A DNA stretch of 64,000 bases from JBGPQJ01 sp963829485 (GCA_963829485.1 CAWHIK010000010.1:124001-188000); one strand, 5' to 3'. Counted from the first letter of the stretch, positions 43,834 through 53,599 are shown. Program-made: numbers and translations. Notes: generated by a model not told the origin, from the sequence alone.

Positions 43834-45678
43834 ATGTTAGATTTTAATCCCGAGGAATCGCTGCTCCAATCTGCCATTGAAGCACTTCGGCAGGGGGATA
43901 CAGCACGGGCACGCGAGTTTCTCACCAGGCTTCTCAAGGATAACCAGAACAACGCGGATTACTGGGTGTGGATGAGCGCCGCGGTGGACTCGCAGAAGGA
44001 AAGGCTTTACTGCCTGCAGACGGCGATCCGGCTCGACCCGAATAATGCCGCAGCCAAGCGTGGATTGGTGCTGTTGGGCGGCCTGCCTCCGGACGAGACC
44101 ATCCAGCCTTTCCCGCTGAACCATGTCCGACCCTGGGAAGAGAAGCTGAAGGTGACCGGCGAGGAGGAAAAGAAACCGCGCACTTTAAAGTCGGTCATGG
44201 CCAACCCCGTGGTCAGGGTGATCGGGATATTGTTCATCTCCATGGCGCTTATCGCCGTGGCTTTTGTAGGATTCAATTTCGCCCGGCCGTTGTTCCAGCG
44301 GTCCTTTAATCCCATCAATCCCTATTTAACCTATACGCCTTCACTTTCACCGATGCCCAGCCCGTCGCCGCGATTCCGCACGCCGACTCCCACCTTTGTC
44401 GGTCCCACTCCATTGTGGATGCTGCTGGAGGCAACTTATACACCCACTCCGCTCTATATACAAACACCTGCCGGTCCCGCTGCTTCGGATGCCTTGAACG
44501 GAGGGATACGTTATTTTCAGCGGCAGGATTACCAGAACGCCATCCCATTGTTCCAACAGGTCCTCGGTATCGACCCGACGGCGATCTACGCATATTACTA
44601 CATCGGCGAGTCCTACCGTTTGATGGGGGAGAAAGGAAATGCGCTGGAGGCTTTCAGGGATGGGATTGCCAAGGATTTCAGTTTTGCCCCGAATTACCTC
44701 GGGCGCGCACTGACTCTCAGGGCGATCAACCCCAAATCCGATATCCTTGCCGACCTCGACCGGGCGATTTCGATCGATCCCAATATGCTGGATGCCTATC
44801 TTGCGCGGGCGAATTTCTACCTCAACCGGGATATTCCAAACTATGAGGCTGCACGATCGGACGCCGAGCTTGCGTCCGTTATTTCTCCCTCGCCTTTTGC
44901 CTATATATACTTGTCGCAAGCCCTTATGGGATTGGGAAAGAACGAAGAAGCCCTCGAGGCAGCCCGGAAAGCCAATGAACTCGATTTCACAAACCTGGAA
45001 GGGTATCTGGTACTGGCGCAAGCCTTTATCGCAAACGAAGATTACGAAAGTGCACTCGCTCCATTGAATACCATTGCGCTATACGACCCTCAAAATTCCG
45101 AAGCCAATTATCTCCTGGCACAAATTAATTTTGATAGTGGGAATTACCAGGATGTGATCGATTATGCCACCCGCGCAATTCAAAAAAACCGGCAGGATGG
45201 CAAAGCCTATTACCTTCGCGGCAGATCGTATATGGAGCTTGAGGATTATAAGAAAGCGTATGATGACCTGAAGTTGGCTCAAGGGTATCAGCCTTTTGTT
45301 CCCGAGACCAACCTTTGGCGAGGAATTGCTCTTCTCAAACTTGGTCAGCCAATCGAAGCTTATAAATGGTTCAACGATGTCGATGAAAGAATGCAGACGG
45401 ACGAACAGAAAGCGATGTGGTATTTCTGGCGAGCGATGTCCCTCCGGGAATTGGTTTCATTGGAAGCTGCTGCAAGAGATTTCCTGCGCGTTCTGGAATT
45501 CCCAGAAGATGTCGTTTCACCGGAGATGCGCGAAGAGGCACTGAAATATTACCTCGAGATCTACACCCCAACTCCGGGACCGACCGCCACGCCTACGCCC
45601 ACTCCGACAATTGCTTCCTCATCAACGGCGACACTCACTCCAAGCAAAACTCCACCGCCACCCGATGAAGATGAGTAA
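43834..45678 (+). CDS. TPR-repeat membrane protein
   Basis: 614 residues. N-terminal TPR-like pair (about 6-80, NADYWVWMSAAVDS, AIRLDPNNAAAKRGL), one membrane span (about 130-152), a Thr/Pro-rich linker, then about nine TPR motifs (about residues 215-580; AIPLFQQVLGIDP, AISIDPNMLDAYLARANFYL) and a Thr/Pro tail. Such proteins scaffold protein complexes at the membrane. TTGCCC-17-TAAACT (43799-43827) with the -10 ending 6 nt before the ATG suggests a leaderless transcript. It is divergent from the LysM lipoprotein gene. Confidence 0.85.
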   Translation: MLDFNPEESLLQSAIEALRQGDTARAREFLTRLLKDNQNNADYWVWMSAAVDSQKERLYCLQTAIRLDPNNAAAKRGLVLLGGLPPDETIQPFPLNHVRPWEEKLKVTGEEEKKPRTLKSVMANPVVRVIGILFISMALIAVAFVGFNFARPLFQRSFNPINPYLTYTPSLSPMPSPSPRFRTPTPTFVGPTPLWMLLEATYTPTPLYIQTPAGPAASDALNGGIRYFQRQDYQNAIPLFQQVLGIDPTAIYAYYYIGESYRLMGEKGNALEAFRDGIAKDFSFAPNYLGRALTLRAINPKSDILADLDRAISIDPNMLDAYLARANFYLNRDIPNYEAARSDAELASVISPSPFAYIYLSQALMGLGKNEEALEAARKANELDFTNLEGYLVLAQAFIANEDYESALAPLNTIALYDPQNSEANYLLAQINFDSGNYQDVIDYATRAIQKNRQDGKAYYLRGRSYMELEDYKKAYDDLKLAQGYQPFVPETNLWRGIALLKLGQPIEAYKWFNDVDERMQTDEQKAMWYFWRAMSLRELVSLEAAARDFLRVLEFPEDVVSPEMREEALKYYLEIYTPTPGPTATPTPTPTIASSSTATLTPSKTPPPPDEDE

Positions 45679-45686
45679 TAGTTTAT

Positions 45687-45715
45687 GACCGAGAGAATTT
45701 TCCCTCGGTCTTTTT
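45687..45715 (+). terminator. Terminator of the TPR gene
   Basis: GACCGAG (45687-45693) / CTCGGTC (45704-45710) then a T run. Confidence 0.85.
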
Positions 45716-46139
45716 ACTCCAGATTCAAGTTCCCGCCACCGTCAAATTCAAAAAAAGGATTGTATGCCACTTCCCAGGGATTTCCGTCGGGATCAGCGAA
45801 GTAGGCATGGTATCCGCCCCAGAATGCTTTTTGCGGCGGTTTGAGGATGGTGACCCCTTTCGCCTTCAAGATAGCGATGATCTCGTCCACCTCGCGTTCG
45901 GAGCGCGTGTTATGGGCAAGCGCAAACCCGCCGAATCCGCTTCCGCCCGCTGAGACAGCAGCATCCTCGGCAAGCGCATCGCGCGGATACAGGGACAGCA
46001 CGACTCCGCCGACTTGATAAAACGTAATGCCTTCACTGGATGCAGATATCGGCTGCCAACCGAGCATTTTAGTATAGAAATCCCTTGCTCGATCGAGATC
46101 CTTAACTCCCAGAGTGATAATATGCAAGTGTTGTCTCAT
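45714..46139 (-). CDS. VOC-family (glyoxalase-like) protein
   Basis: 141 residues. Vicinal-oxygen-chelate fold: LHIITLGVKDLDRARDFYTKMLGW at the N-terminus, then FYQVGGVVLSLYPRD, and YHAYFADPDGNPWEVAYN at the C-terminus. Members include glyoxalase I, dioxygenases and resistance proteins; the ligand here is unknown. Start at ATG 46139 rather than 46181. Confidence 0.87.
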   Translation of the reverse strand: MRQHLHIITLGVKDLDRARDFYTKMLGWQPISASSEGITFYQVGGVVLSLYPRDALAEDAAVSAGGSGFGGFALAHNTRSEREVDEIIAILKAKGVTILKPPQKAFWGGYHAYFADPDGNPWEVAYNPFFEFDGGGNLNLE

Positions 46140-46173
46140 AATTTCACCATTTCGTAGCAAAATAAGAGAAGAT

Positions 46174-47361
46174 TTACGCATCCCATGGTGCGAAGCCGGA
46201 GCCTCCAGTGCCGCTGAGGGACGCCAGGATGGGTTCCGCTAAATCGGGCAGCACATCCGCTGTGGCTGCCAGTAGTCCAATGTTTCCTGCCAGCATCATG
46301 TCCCCAAATGGAGAGGCAAAATAGGGACGAATGGATCCGCTCGATTCCTGAGAATAGAACATGGAGCGCCGGGGACCGGTGACGACCACATCCAGCGCAG
46401 CGCTGTTAAAAACCATGGGATCGGTTGAATACATCAAAGCGCCGTGACCCATGTCGTCAAAAACATCCTGGTGTTTGAGTGTCCCGTCAGCGAGACGGTG
46501 CAGCAGGGACTCGAGCTTGGGCAGATCGATCTCACCTGTGTGGTGCTCGAAAAGTCCCTCGATGCCAGTTCCACCGCCCGGCCTTTCTCCAAGGCGGAAT
46601 GCCAGGGTATGGAAATTTCCCACGTTGGCGATGATCACCGGTTTCCTTTTCCCGACCAACGGATCGAACGTTGCTCCCAGGACGGCGGCGGGAGCGGTAT
46701 CCATAACAACCAGCGGACAATCGAGTTTTTCTGCAGAGGCGGCTACGGCTTGTAGGCGGGTCATAATGCTCGGGGTATCTTCACGAAGAAATGCCAAAGA
46801 CGAAAGAGGATTATTCCTCGAAGCGGAAGCCTGGTTCCGGAGGCGGCTATCCAGATAATCAAAACGGAATTGGCGGTCGGATATGCCGGGCGGCGCGTCG
46901 CCATGGTCGAACACTGCAACAGCCACAGCAGCGAGATCACTCAGACTTACCTCAAACTGCGCAAAAACAGACAGGATGGCAGGCAGGTCCAGGTCGCGAA
47001 ATTCAATGCGGGTGGTCGAATCAGCCAATCGGAGGGCTTCGTCCTCGGACACCAATTGGATCCCCATCCGCTTGACTATTTCGAGCTCGTCGTTGAGCGT
47101 CCGGGCGGCTGACGGGATTGCGTAAACGGGTAAACCCGCCTTGAGATGAGACTCGAGCGCCCATGCGCTGGGACCGCCTCCCATCATAACCCCCGTCAGC
47201 AGGACGGGCTGTTTCTGCCGGGTGGCTTCGCGGATGCGGTTGTGGACGATCATAGTCGGAGAGGGGAGTACGAGCTTGAAGCCGTTCTCGATGTTGAGAC
47301 GGGAATCATACAGGAGAATGTCCTGCGTCCCAGTGCCGATGTCAATGGTAAGGATTTTCAT
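46174..47361 (-). CDS. DUF1786 family protein
   Basis: 395 residues. The N-terminus KILTIDIGTGTQDILLYD is a nucleotide-binding, actin/ASKHA-like start, with VMDTAPAAVLGATFDP and PVIIANVGNFHTLAFRL later on, in keeping with DUF1786. The family is found in anaerobes and archaea and is often mis-annotated as a pyruvate formate-lyase activator; no radical-SAM CxxxCxxC is present. The function is unknown. It follows a membrane protein gene with a 2-base gap. Confidence 0.8.
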   Translation of the reverse strand: MKILTIDIGTGTQDILLYDSRLNIENGFKLVLPSPTMIVHNRIREATRQKQPVLLTGVMMGGGPSAWALESHLKAGLPVYAIPSAARTLNDELEIVKRMGIQLVSEDEALRLADSTTRIEFRDLDLPAILSVFAQFEVSLSDLAAVAVAVFDHGDAPPGISDRQFRFDYLDSRLRNQASASRNNPLSSLAFLREDTPSIMTRLQAVAASAEKLDCPLVVMDTAPAAVLGATFDPLVGKRKPVIIANVGNFHTLAFRLGERPGGGTGIEGLFEHHTGEIDLPKLESLLHRLADGTLKHQDVFDDMGHGALMYSTDPMVFNSAALDVVVTGPRRSMFYSQESSGSIRPYFASPFGDMMLAGNIGLLAATADVLPDLAEPILASLSGTGGSGFAPWDA

Positions 47362-47363
47362 TT

Positions 47364-47768
47364 TCAACCGGTGAAGAGAGTCATTAGGATGGAAATTCCT
47401 ATCAGCAGCGAATAACAGACGAGGAGCAAGCCTGTCAGTCCAAGCAGGATGACGGCGGCTCGATCATTGACGGTTTGAATCCGTGTTGAGAATCGATGAT
47501 TTAATCGGGAAAGCATCCAGAAGAAAAGAGTCAACAACCACCCGACAAACAGAAAAAAAAGTAGGGGTAGTGAAACGATGAGCATGTACGAGATCTGGTT
47601 CTTAAGGAATTCGCCCCAGGGACAGGACCAGGAACCGTCGGTGAATCCGTAGCAAGTGCCTGTGTAATGGATAAGCGTGGACACCAATCCCATCCCCGGG
47701 ATGACGGCTGCACACAGGACAGTCAGGATGATTAAGGTCGTGAGTATAATCTGGTAATTGGGTTTCAT
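47364..47768 (-). CDS. Small membrane protein
   Basis: 134 residues with three membrane spans (ILTTLIILTVLCAAVIPGMG, MLIVSLPLLFFLFVGWLLTLFFWML, AAVILLGLTGLLLVCYSLLIGISIL) and a Cys-containing extracellular loop (CYGFTDGSWSCPWG). Family not recognised. TAAACT (47780-47775) ends 6 nt before the ATG, another leaderless-type start. It is upstream of the DUF1786 gene. Confidence 0.7.
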   Translation of the reverse strand: MKPNYQIILTTLIILTVLCAAVIPGMGLVSTLIHYTGTCYGFTDGSWSCPWGEFLKNQISYMLIVSLPLLFFLFVGWLLTLFFWMLSRLNHRFSTRIQTVNDRAAVILLGLTGLLLVCYSLLIGISILMTLFTG

Positions 47769-47872
47769 ACGGTGAGTTTAAAGGAAAAGGACTGTCAAAG
47801 TGTACCAAAAAGTTTCAGTTTTCCGGCAGGAAATAGTAACCCGGTTGGCAGTTGCCTGCCCTCACAGGTATA

Positions 47873-47901
47873 TTGACATGCTCGCCACAAGATGATAAAT
47901 T
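47873..47901 (+). promoter_or_regulatory. Promoter of GH25 gene
   Basis: TTGACA (47873-47878) and TAAATT (47896-47901) are 17 nt apart. Confidence 0.7.
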
Positions 47902-47973
47902 TTGATATGTAATATCGCATTTGAACAACCAGGGATAGGAAATCAATCAGGTTCAACAAAAAGAGAGGCTCAT

Positions 47974-48851
47974 ATGACCGATCGTGCACTAGGCATCGAT
48001 GTTTCACTCTGGCAGGATAATAATTCAACTCCCCAGATGGTTGATTTCAACAAGGCAAAATCTGCCGGCGCCAGCTTTGTCTTTATGAAGGCCAGCCAGG
48101 GGTTGTACCTTGATCCCGATTTTGTGATGAACTGGCAGAATGCGGGCACATCCGGGATTCTTCGCAGCACGTACCATTACTTGGATTTCAAAAACAAACC
48201 AGCCAATAAGACAGCCAACCAGTGGGCGATCGATCAAGCGGTCTTTTACTGGGGTGTTGTGAAGAATCTCAAGCTGGACCTGACGCCGGTCTGTGACTAC
48301 GAAGACGCGGGCGGCCTTCCAGCCACGACGGTGAGACAGGCGTTCAAGAATTTCCTCGAATCGTTCTTCTCCTTAAGCGGAAAACGCTGCATCATCTACA
48401 CCGGTTCCAATTTCTGGACTGGATATGGTTCAACAGACCAGTATTGGCTTCAATACCCGGTTTGGTGGGCGCAGTATTATTACACAACTGTGCCATCCGA
48501 CCCCAAACTAAAACCACCCTTTACCCAATGGACTGTTCTGGCAATATCTCCGATAGAGGCGATGGAAAAAAATTCGGCTGCGAAAGCACGTATGTGGATA
48601 TGAACTATTTCAATGGAACTGTTGCCGAGCTCTATGCTTATGCCAATATCCCAGTGCCGCAACCCGTTGACCCGCAAAAAGCTGCCCGTCTCGACGAGTT
48701 GGACCGCCTGCAGAAATACGTTGACCAGCGAAGAGTGGAAGTGGGTCCGCTGACGGATCCCTCCGATGTGGTCAAAGGAGCGCGGATCAACGAAATCGAC
48801 CGGATTCAGCTCTATGGTACGGTACGCAAGGCAGAAGTCAACGCTTCCTGA
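47974..48851 (+). pseudogene. GH25 lysozyme-like hydrolase, frameshifted near 48540
   Basis: The first part begins LGIDVSLWQ (catalytic Asp region) and has FVFMKASQG, YHYLDF, CDYEDA (the Asp/Glu active-site pair), all GH25 (Lyz1) features. It then leaves frame in the expected WQYSDRGDG region near 48534-48551. The other frame continues with GDGKKFGCESTYVDMNYFNGT and a helical tail to 48851, about 291 residues in all. Reading WQY in a third frame between suggests two nearby extra bases. GH25 enzymes cut peptidoglycan, and the protein has no clear signal peptide. The start has AGAGAGG upstream. Confidence 0.75.
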
Positions 48852-48876
48852 GCTAAAAACTGAAGTAGTGTTGCCG

Positions 48877-48906
48877 ACTCCCTGGATTTTCTCCGGGGAG
48901 TTTTTC
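48877..48906 (+). terminator. Terminator of GH25 gene
   Basis: ACTCCCTGGA (48877-48886) and TCCGGGGAGT (48892-48901) form a stem followed by TTTTC. Confidence 0.8.
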
Positions 48907-49015
48907 TTATTAAAAAAAATCCCGTATATCGCCGTATAATGAAAATTAGAGCTGGGTGATAGTCAGTTGGAAAAGAAATGCAATAACAGTCTTTCATCGA
49001 GTATGGAGGAGAGAT

Positions 49016-49345
49016 ATGACAACGGAAACTAAAAGCCGCGGACGTTTCTTTGGACTGCCTCAGACCAAGCTTGGCTGGGCGGCGGGCAGCCTTCTGATTG
49101 CCTTCGTGATCATGTTCTTCGTCAATTCATTTCTCTTCATGCCTCCAAGTACGAATGTGCTCATTCCGCGCACATTTCTGATTTTCTACGGCATCTTCAT
49201 GATGCTGTGTGGATTTTCCGCAGGTGTGTTAGGTTTGTTCGCCTTGATCAAGAATCACGAGCGGTCATGGTTCGTTTGGCTGGCTGTATTGCCGGGGGCG
49301 TTCGTGCTATTCTTCCTTCTGGGGGAACTTCTCGTACCCCATTAG
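49016..49345 (+). CDS. Small membrane protein
   Basis: 109 residues with three membrane segments (LIAFVIMFFVNSFLFM, FLIFYGIFMMLCGFSAGVLGLFALI, WLAVLPGAFVLFFLLGELL). GGAGG lies before the ATG at 49016; the longer start at 48956 is rejected. Family not recognised. Confidence 0.65.
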   Translation: MTTETKSRGRFFGLPQTKLGWAAGSLLIAFVIMFFVNSFLFMPPSTNVLIPRTFLIFYGIFMMLCGFSAGVLGLFALIKNHERSWFVWLAVLPGAFVLFFLLGELLVPH

Positions 49346-49432
49346 AATCGGTACGTTGTGAGATTTACCTGAGTTGCTCGACAGGGCAGTGTCATTTCAA
49401 TCGCTGTTCTTGGATTCCCCAAGGTAGAACCC

Positions 49433-49777
49433 ATGTCCAAAAAAACTTCGCCAGGTGACCTGTATTCTAGAGCGGGCAACAAGACATCCGAAATCGAAGC
49501 TGAGATGAAGCGAATCGGCTTTTGGAGCCTCGACCCGCTGCCCGAAGATGCCTACGATTTCCGCGAAGCTTTTGCGATGGATACGATGGCGTTTTCCCAA
49601 TGGCTTCAATTCATATTGATCCCTCGTGTCCGGTCGATCATCGAGCAAAAGGGCGATTTCCCCTCGGAGAGCATGGTGGGAACGCAGGCGGTTCGGGAAT
49701 TCGACGGGGACACAATGGCTTCAGATCTAGTCAATTTGTTGTGTGAATTTGATGATTTGTTCCGCAGAAAAAGGTAG
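49433..49777 (+). CDS. YqcC-like (DUF446) protein
   Basis: 114 residues. The core FAMDTMAFSQWLQFILIPRVRSIIE matches the FxMDTM and WLQ-x-x-LIPR pattern of E. coli YqcC, followed by SLVGTQA-type Ala/Gly-rich and LLCEFDDLF. The function of the family is unknown. It has a weak AAGG ribosome-binding site. Confidence 0.7.
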   Translation: MSKKTSPGDLYSRAGNKTSEIEAEMKRIGFWSLDPLPEDAYDFREAFAMDTMAFSQWLQFILIPRVRSIIEQKGDFPSESMVGTQAVREFDGDTMASDLVNLLCEFDDLFRRKR

Positions 49778-49791
49778 CAGGGAGATGATCC

Positions 49792-50229
49792 ATGTATAGA
49801 ATGAAAAGAAGAATCAGGACGAGAAGGGTGATGCGACGGAGAGGACAGGTTCAAGCCGTAGTTTGGCTGATCGGACTGGCGGTCCTGGCAGTCACAGATT
49901 GGTGGTGGCCGGGAATCCTGATCCTGGTGGTCATCAGCATCCTGCTCGAAACAGGTGGCAAGACGGGAGACCAGGGCGAGGCCGATGAGGAGCAGCCTGA
50001 AACGTTTGTGGAAGAAAAATCCGAAACGGTCGCTCCGCCTCCCTCGCGTGTGGAGACAGCCACGCCCCCGAGAGCTGTTCCTCCAGTGGAGGCCCGTAAA
50101 GCCGAATGGCTGCCGCTCAACTGCCCCAAGTGCGGAGCGCCCACCCGCGCCGCGGACGTCCGTTGGACAGGTGATTCCAGTGCCGCCTGCCCCTATTGCG
50201 GATCGAATTTGCCAATTAAGAAATCATGA
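49792..50229 (+). CDS. Membrane protein with C-terminal zinc ribbon
   Basis: 145 residues: a basic N-terminus, two short hydrophobic segments (VVWLIGLAVLAVTDWWWPGILILVVISILL), an acidic/Pro-rich linker and a C-terminal zinc-ribbon with two CPxCG-type knuckles (NCPKCGAPTRA and CPYCGSNL). Such proteins are often anchored regulators or chaperone-like; the function is unknown. GGGAG precedes the ATG. Confidence 0.7.
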   Translation: MYRMKRRIRTRRVMRRRGQVQAVVWLIGLAVLAVTDWWWPGILILVVISILLETGGKTGDQGEADEEQPETFVEEKSETVAPPPSRVETATPPRAVPPVEARKAEWLPLNCPKCGAPTRAADVRWTGDSSAACPYCGSNLPIKKS

Positions 50230-50240
50230 TCGTGTGTTTA

Positions 50241-50286
50241 AAAATTCAATCCCCTGCGGTGAAATAAACGCAGGGGATTGAATTTT
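50241..50286. terminator. Bidirectional terminator of gcv operon and zinc-ribbon gene
   Basis: The 17-bp arms AAAATTCAATCCCCTGCG (50241-50257 area) and CGCAGGGGATTGAATTTT (50269-50286) pair perfectly. Confidence 0.9.
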
Positions 50287-50302
50287 GTTTCAAACCAATG
50301 GG

Positions 50303-51811
50303 TTACTCGTTCCCGTAATCTTCCGGCAGCCAGCAGCATAGAACCAGCTCGCGGGCAGCCTTGACCTCGTCCATTCGGCCGAAGGGAGTGCTGTGCGGTG
50401 CCGACTTGACCAGCTCGGGCTGGGTCTTGGCTTCCTCGGCGATCTTGAGCAACGCATCGGCGAACGCGTCGAGCGTGTCCTTGTTCTCCGTTTCGGTCGG
50501 CTCGATCATCAGCGCCTCGTGCACGATCAGCGGGAAATAGTTCGTCGGCGGGTGGAACTTGTAGTCCATCAGACGCTTGGCGATGTCCAGAGCGCGGATG
50601 TTCGATCCCTCAAACTGACCTTCCGCGACGAACTCGTGCATGCAGATGCGGTCATACGGCACGTGGTACACATCCTTGATGCGCGCCTGGATATAGTTGG
50701 CGTTCAGCACGGCATACTCGGCGATGTTCCGCAATCCCTCCGCGCCGTGCATGGCGATGTAGGTAAACGCGCGAACGTGCATGCCGAAGTGACCGTGGAA
50801 GGCTTTCATCCGTCCGATGGTTTTAAGGGGGGTGACATACCCATATAACGGGGGAGTGTCGTCGGTTTCCTCCTCGACGATGCCGATCAGCGGCGCGGGC
50901 AGGAAATCTGCCAGGTGCGTCCTCACGCCAACGGGTCCCGAGCCGGGTCCGCCACCGCCATGCGGCGTGGAAAAGGTCTTGTGAAGGTTGAAGTGCATCA
51001 CGTCGATGCCCAACTCGGCAGGGCGGACGATTCCGAGCAGCGCGTTCAGGTTGGCGCCGTCGCCGTAAACCAAACCGCCGCAATCGTGCACAATCTTGCA
51101 GACTTCGACCACATTCTCATCGAACATCCCCAGTGTGTTGGGGTTGGTCAGCATTATTCCGGCAACGGTGTCGTCGCAGGCGGCTTTTAGGGCAGCCAGG
51201 TCCACGTTTCCGCGCGGGTCGGAGGGGATCTGGACGACCTGCAGTCCGGTCACGCCCGAAGAGGCGGGGTTCGTCCCGTGGGCTGAGTCGGGGATCAACA
51301 TCTTGACCCGTTTGGCGTCTCCGCGCGAATGGTGATAGGCGCGCATGATCAGCACACCGGTCAACTCGCCGTGCGCGCCGGCTGCCGGCTGGAGGGTGAC
51401 CGCGGTAAACCCGCTGATCTCCTTGAGCCATTCCTGCAGCTGGTACATCAACGCCAGAACACCCTGCACCGTCTCGATGGGCTGGAGCGGATGCGCGCCG
51501 GCGAATCCTTGCAGGCGGGCGGTGTCTTCGTTGATCTTCGGGTTGTATTTCATCGTGCACGAGCCAAGCGGGTAGAAGCCGTCGTCCACGCTGTAGTTAA
51601 ACTTCGAGAGCCGAACGTAATGGCGGATGACGTCCACTTCCGCCAGCTCGGGGAGAGGCAGGTCCTCACGCAGCAGATCTTCGGGGACATCTGCGAACGG
51701 CACGTCCGGTTCGGGGAAGGTGACACCGGTGCGTCCGGGGGAAGACAGTTCGAAGAGCGTGGGCTCGACCACTGTGGCTTTTTGATCAAGTTTCAGGTTG
51801 ATCTCAGTCAT
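50303..51811 (-). CDS. gcvPB: Glycine dehydrogenase (decarboxylating) subunit 2
   Basis: 502 residues. PLP enzyme of the glycine cleavage system. The PLP-lysine motif is LHKTFSTPHGGGGPGSGPVGV, and the substrate region LGSCTMKYNPKINE is typical of P-protein C-terminal halves. With GcvPA it decarboxylates glycine and passes the aminomethyl group to GcvH. The start overlaps the gcvPA stop by 8 bases. This split P-protein is usual in anaerobes and Gram-positive-type lineages. Confidence 0.95.
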   Translation of the reverse strand: MTEINLKLDQKATVVEPTLFELSSPGRTGVTFPEPDVPFADVPEDLLREDLPLPELAEVDVIRHYVRLSKFNYSVDDGFYPLGSCTMKYNPKINEDTARLQGFAGAHPLQPIETVQGVLALMYQLQEWLKEISGFTAVTLQPAAGAHGELTGVLIMRAYHHSRGDAKRVKMLIPDSAHGTNPASSGVTGLQVVQIPSDPRGNVDLAALKAACDDTVAGIMLTNPNTLGMFDENVVEVCKIVHDCGGLVYGDGANLNALLGIVRPAELGIDVMHFNLHKTFSTPHGGGGPGSGPVGVRTHLADFLPAPLIGIVEEETDDTPPLYGYVTPLKTIGRMKAFHGHFGMHVRAFTYIAMHGAEGLRNIAEYAVLNANYIQARIKDVYHVPYDRICMHEFVAEGQFEGSNIRALDIAKRLMDYKFHPPTNYFPLIVHEALMIEPTETENKDTLDAFADALLKIAEEAKTQPELVKSAPHSTPFGRMDEVKAARELVLCCWLPEDYGNE

Positions 51812-53171
51812 TGGACACCTCCCCGGCGAATTCCCGCAGAGCTTCGACCAGAGTTTCGATCTCCTCGATTGAGTTGGTTTCGGTCACTGCGATCAGCATG
51901 TGATTCTTGAGTGAGGGATAATCCTGACCCAGGTCGTATCCGCCCAGGATGCCATACTCTAGAAGGAAGGCGTTGATTTCGGCGACAGGCGCCGGTCCGC
52001 ACATGGCGAACTCATGGAAATAGGGTTCAGTGAAGCAGGTGCCGAAGCCGGGGATCTGCGCGATCTGTTCGGCGGCGTAATGCGCTTTGTGGTAGCACAA
52101 CTCCGCCACTTGTCGCAGCCCGGATTTTCCCAGCAGTGCGAGGTACACCGCTGAGCCAAGCGCCATCAGCCCTTGATTGGTGCAAATGTTGGACGTAGCC
52201 CGCTCGCGTTTGATGTGCTGCTCGCGCGCGGTGAGAGTTAACACGTAAGCTCGCTGCCCGCGCGAGTCGACGGTCTCGCCGACCAGACGCCCGGACATCT
52301 TGTGCACAAACTGCTTGCGGGTGGTGAAGAAGCCGAGGTAGGGTCCGCCAAAGGAGAGAGGAATGCCCAGCGGCTGCCCTTCGCCGACGACGATGTCTGC
52401 GCCCATCGCGCCCGGTGTCTTGAACATGGCCAGCGCGATCGGGTTTGTGGCGACGCACACCAGTGCGCCCTTTTCATGAGCCCTGGAGATGAATCCACTT
52501 AGGTCTGTCAGCCGGCCGAAGAAGTCAGGATACTGGACGATGACCAGCGCGGTTTCGGTATCGATCAAGTCGTCCAGCGCTTCGGGGCCGGCATACAGGT
52601 CAGCGCTCGGGTCGTCGCCCAGCAGGGTCAGTCCCATGCCCTGGGTGTAGGTTCGGATGGTGGCGCGGTATTGCGGGTTGACCGTCGGTGAAACGACGAT
52701 CTTGCCGCGCTTGCCGCGGAAGTTCGCCACCGCCATGTTGACCGCTTCCGCAGCCGCCGTTGCGCCGTCGTAGTGAGAGGCGTTCGAGACATCCATGCCG
52801 GTCAGGTTGGTCATTAGAGACTGGTACTCAAAGATGGCTTGCAGGGTCCCCTGGGAGACTTCGGGCTGGTAGGGCGTGTAGGCGGTATAGAATTCACCGC
52901 GCCGCAAAATGTGGTCCACCGCAGATGGGATGTAGTGGCGGTAAGCGCCTGCGCCAAGGAAGGAGATCAGGTCGTCGCCGGCTGTGGAATTGGCTTCGGC
53001 CAATCCGGCCAGTTCATCGGCGGCTTCCATCTCTGTCAGCGCAGGTGGAATGTCTAAATTAGGAAAGCGATACTCCTCCGGGACGGCTTCGAAGAGGTCC
53101 GAAAGGCTCTTCACGCCGATCGTGGCGAGCATCGCATCCCGCTCCTTGGGTGAGTGAGGGATATAGGTCAT
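51804..53171 (-). CDS. gcvPA: Glycine dehydrogenase (decarboxylating) subunit 1
   Basis: 455 residues. N-terminal half of the split P-protein, with FLGAGAYRHYIPSAVDHI, YTPYQPEVSQGTLQAIFEYQS, GMDVSNASHYDGATAAAEA, and the C-terminal conserved LMALGSAVYLALLGKSGL. No PLP-lysine is expected here. GGAGC precedes the ATG. It lies 15 bases after gcvH and partly overlaps gcvPB. Confidence 0.95.
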   Translation of the reverse strand: MTYIPHSPKERDAMLATIGVKSLSDLFEAVPEEYRFPNLDIPPALTEMEAADELAGLAEANSTAGDDLISFLGAGAYRHYIPSAVDHILRRGEFYTAYTPYQPEVSQGTLQAIFEYQSLMTNLTGMDVSNASHYDGATAAAEAVNMAVANFRGKRGKIVVSPTVNPQYRATIRTYTQGMGLTLLGDDPSADLYAGPEALDDLIDTETALVIVQYPDFFGRLTDLSGFISRAHEKGALVCVATNPIALAMFKTPGAMGADIVVGEGQPLGIPLSFGGPYLGFFTTRKQFVHKMSGRLVGETVDSRGQRAYVLTLTAREQHIKRERATSNICTNQGLMALGSAVYLALLGKSGLRQVAELCYHKAHYAAEQIAQIPGFGTCFTEPYFHEFAMCGPAPVAEINAFLLEYGILGGYDLGQDYPSLKNHMLIAVTETNSIEEIETLVEALREFAGEVSND

Positions 53172-53186
53172 GGCTGCTCCGGGCTT

Positions 53187-53567
53187 TTAGTGGGCGCGGG
53201 ATTCGCAGTGCTTCTCGTAGGATGCGGCATCCTTCATTCCGTCGCTCTTGCCGCCCTCGACCTGGATCAACCACGCGCCTCCGTAGGGATCGGTGTTGAT
53301 GGACTCGGGCTTGCCGGGCAGCTCGCCGTTCACCGCGGCAACTTTTCCGCTGACGGGTGAGTACACTTCGGCGGAGGCTTTAACGGACTCGACCGAAGCG
53401 ATCGCCTTGCCGGGTTCGACGGTATCGCCGGGCTCCACAAGGATCTCGACGAAGACGATATCCGAGAGCTGCGACTGGGCATAATCGCTCAATCCGATCT
53501 TGCCGGTGGCAGGGTCGAACCACTCGTCGGTTTCGGTGTATTTCAAGTTGCCGGGGATGTTGGTCAT
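53187..53567 (-). CDS. gcvH: Glycine cleavage system H protein
   Basis: 126 residues. Lipoyl carrier with the ESVKASAEVYSPVSGKV motif, where the Lys in SVESVKAS is lipoylated, and IGLSDYAQSQLSDIVFVEI. Start at ATG 53567 with AAGGAG 7 nt upstream; the longer frame to 53795 runs through the riboswitch and is not coding. It is the first gene after the tandem glycine riboswitch and is followed by gcvPA. Confidence 0.95.
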   Translation of the reverse strand: MTNIPGNLKYTETDEWFDPATGKIGLSDYAQSQLSDIVFVEILVEPGDTVEPGKAIASVESVKASAEVYSPVSGKVAAVNGELPGKPESINTDPYGGAWLIQVEGGKSDGMKDAASYEKHCESRAH

Positions 53568-53599
53568 GATCTTGCTCCTTCTTTGGGAATAGGGTATTA

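Noticed and set aside
46174..47361. Pyruvate formate-lyase activating enzyme annotation for the DUF1786 protein
   Set aside because: No radical-SAM CxxxCxxC motif; the start looks like an ASKHA nucleotide-binding fold.
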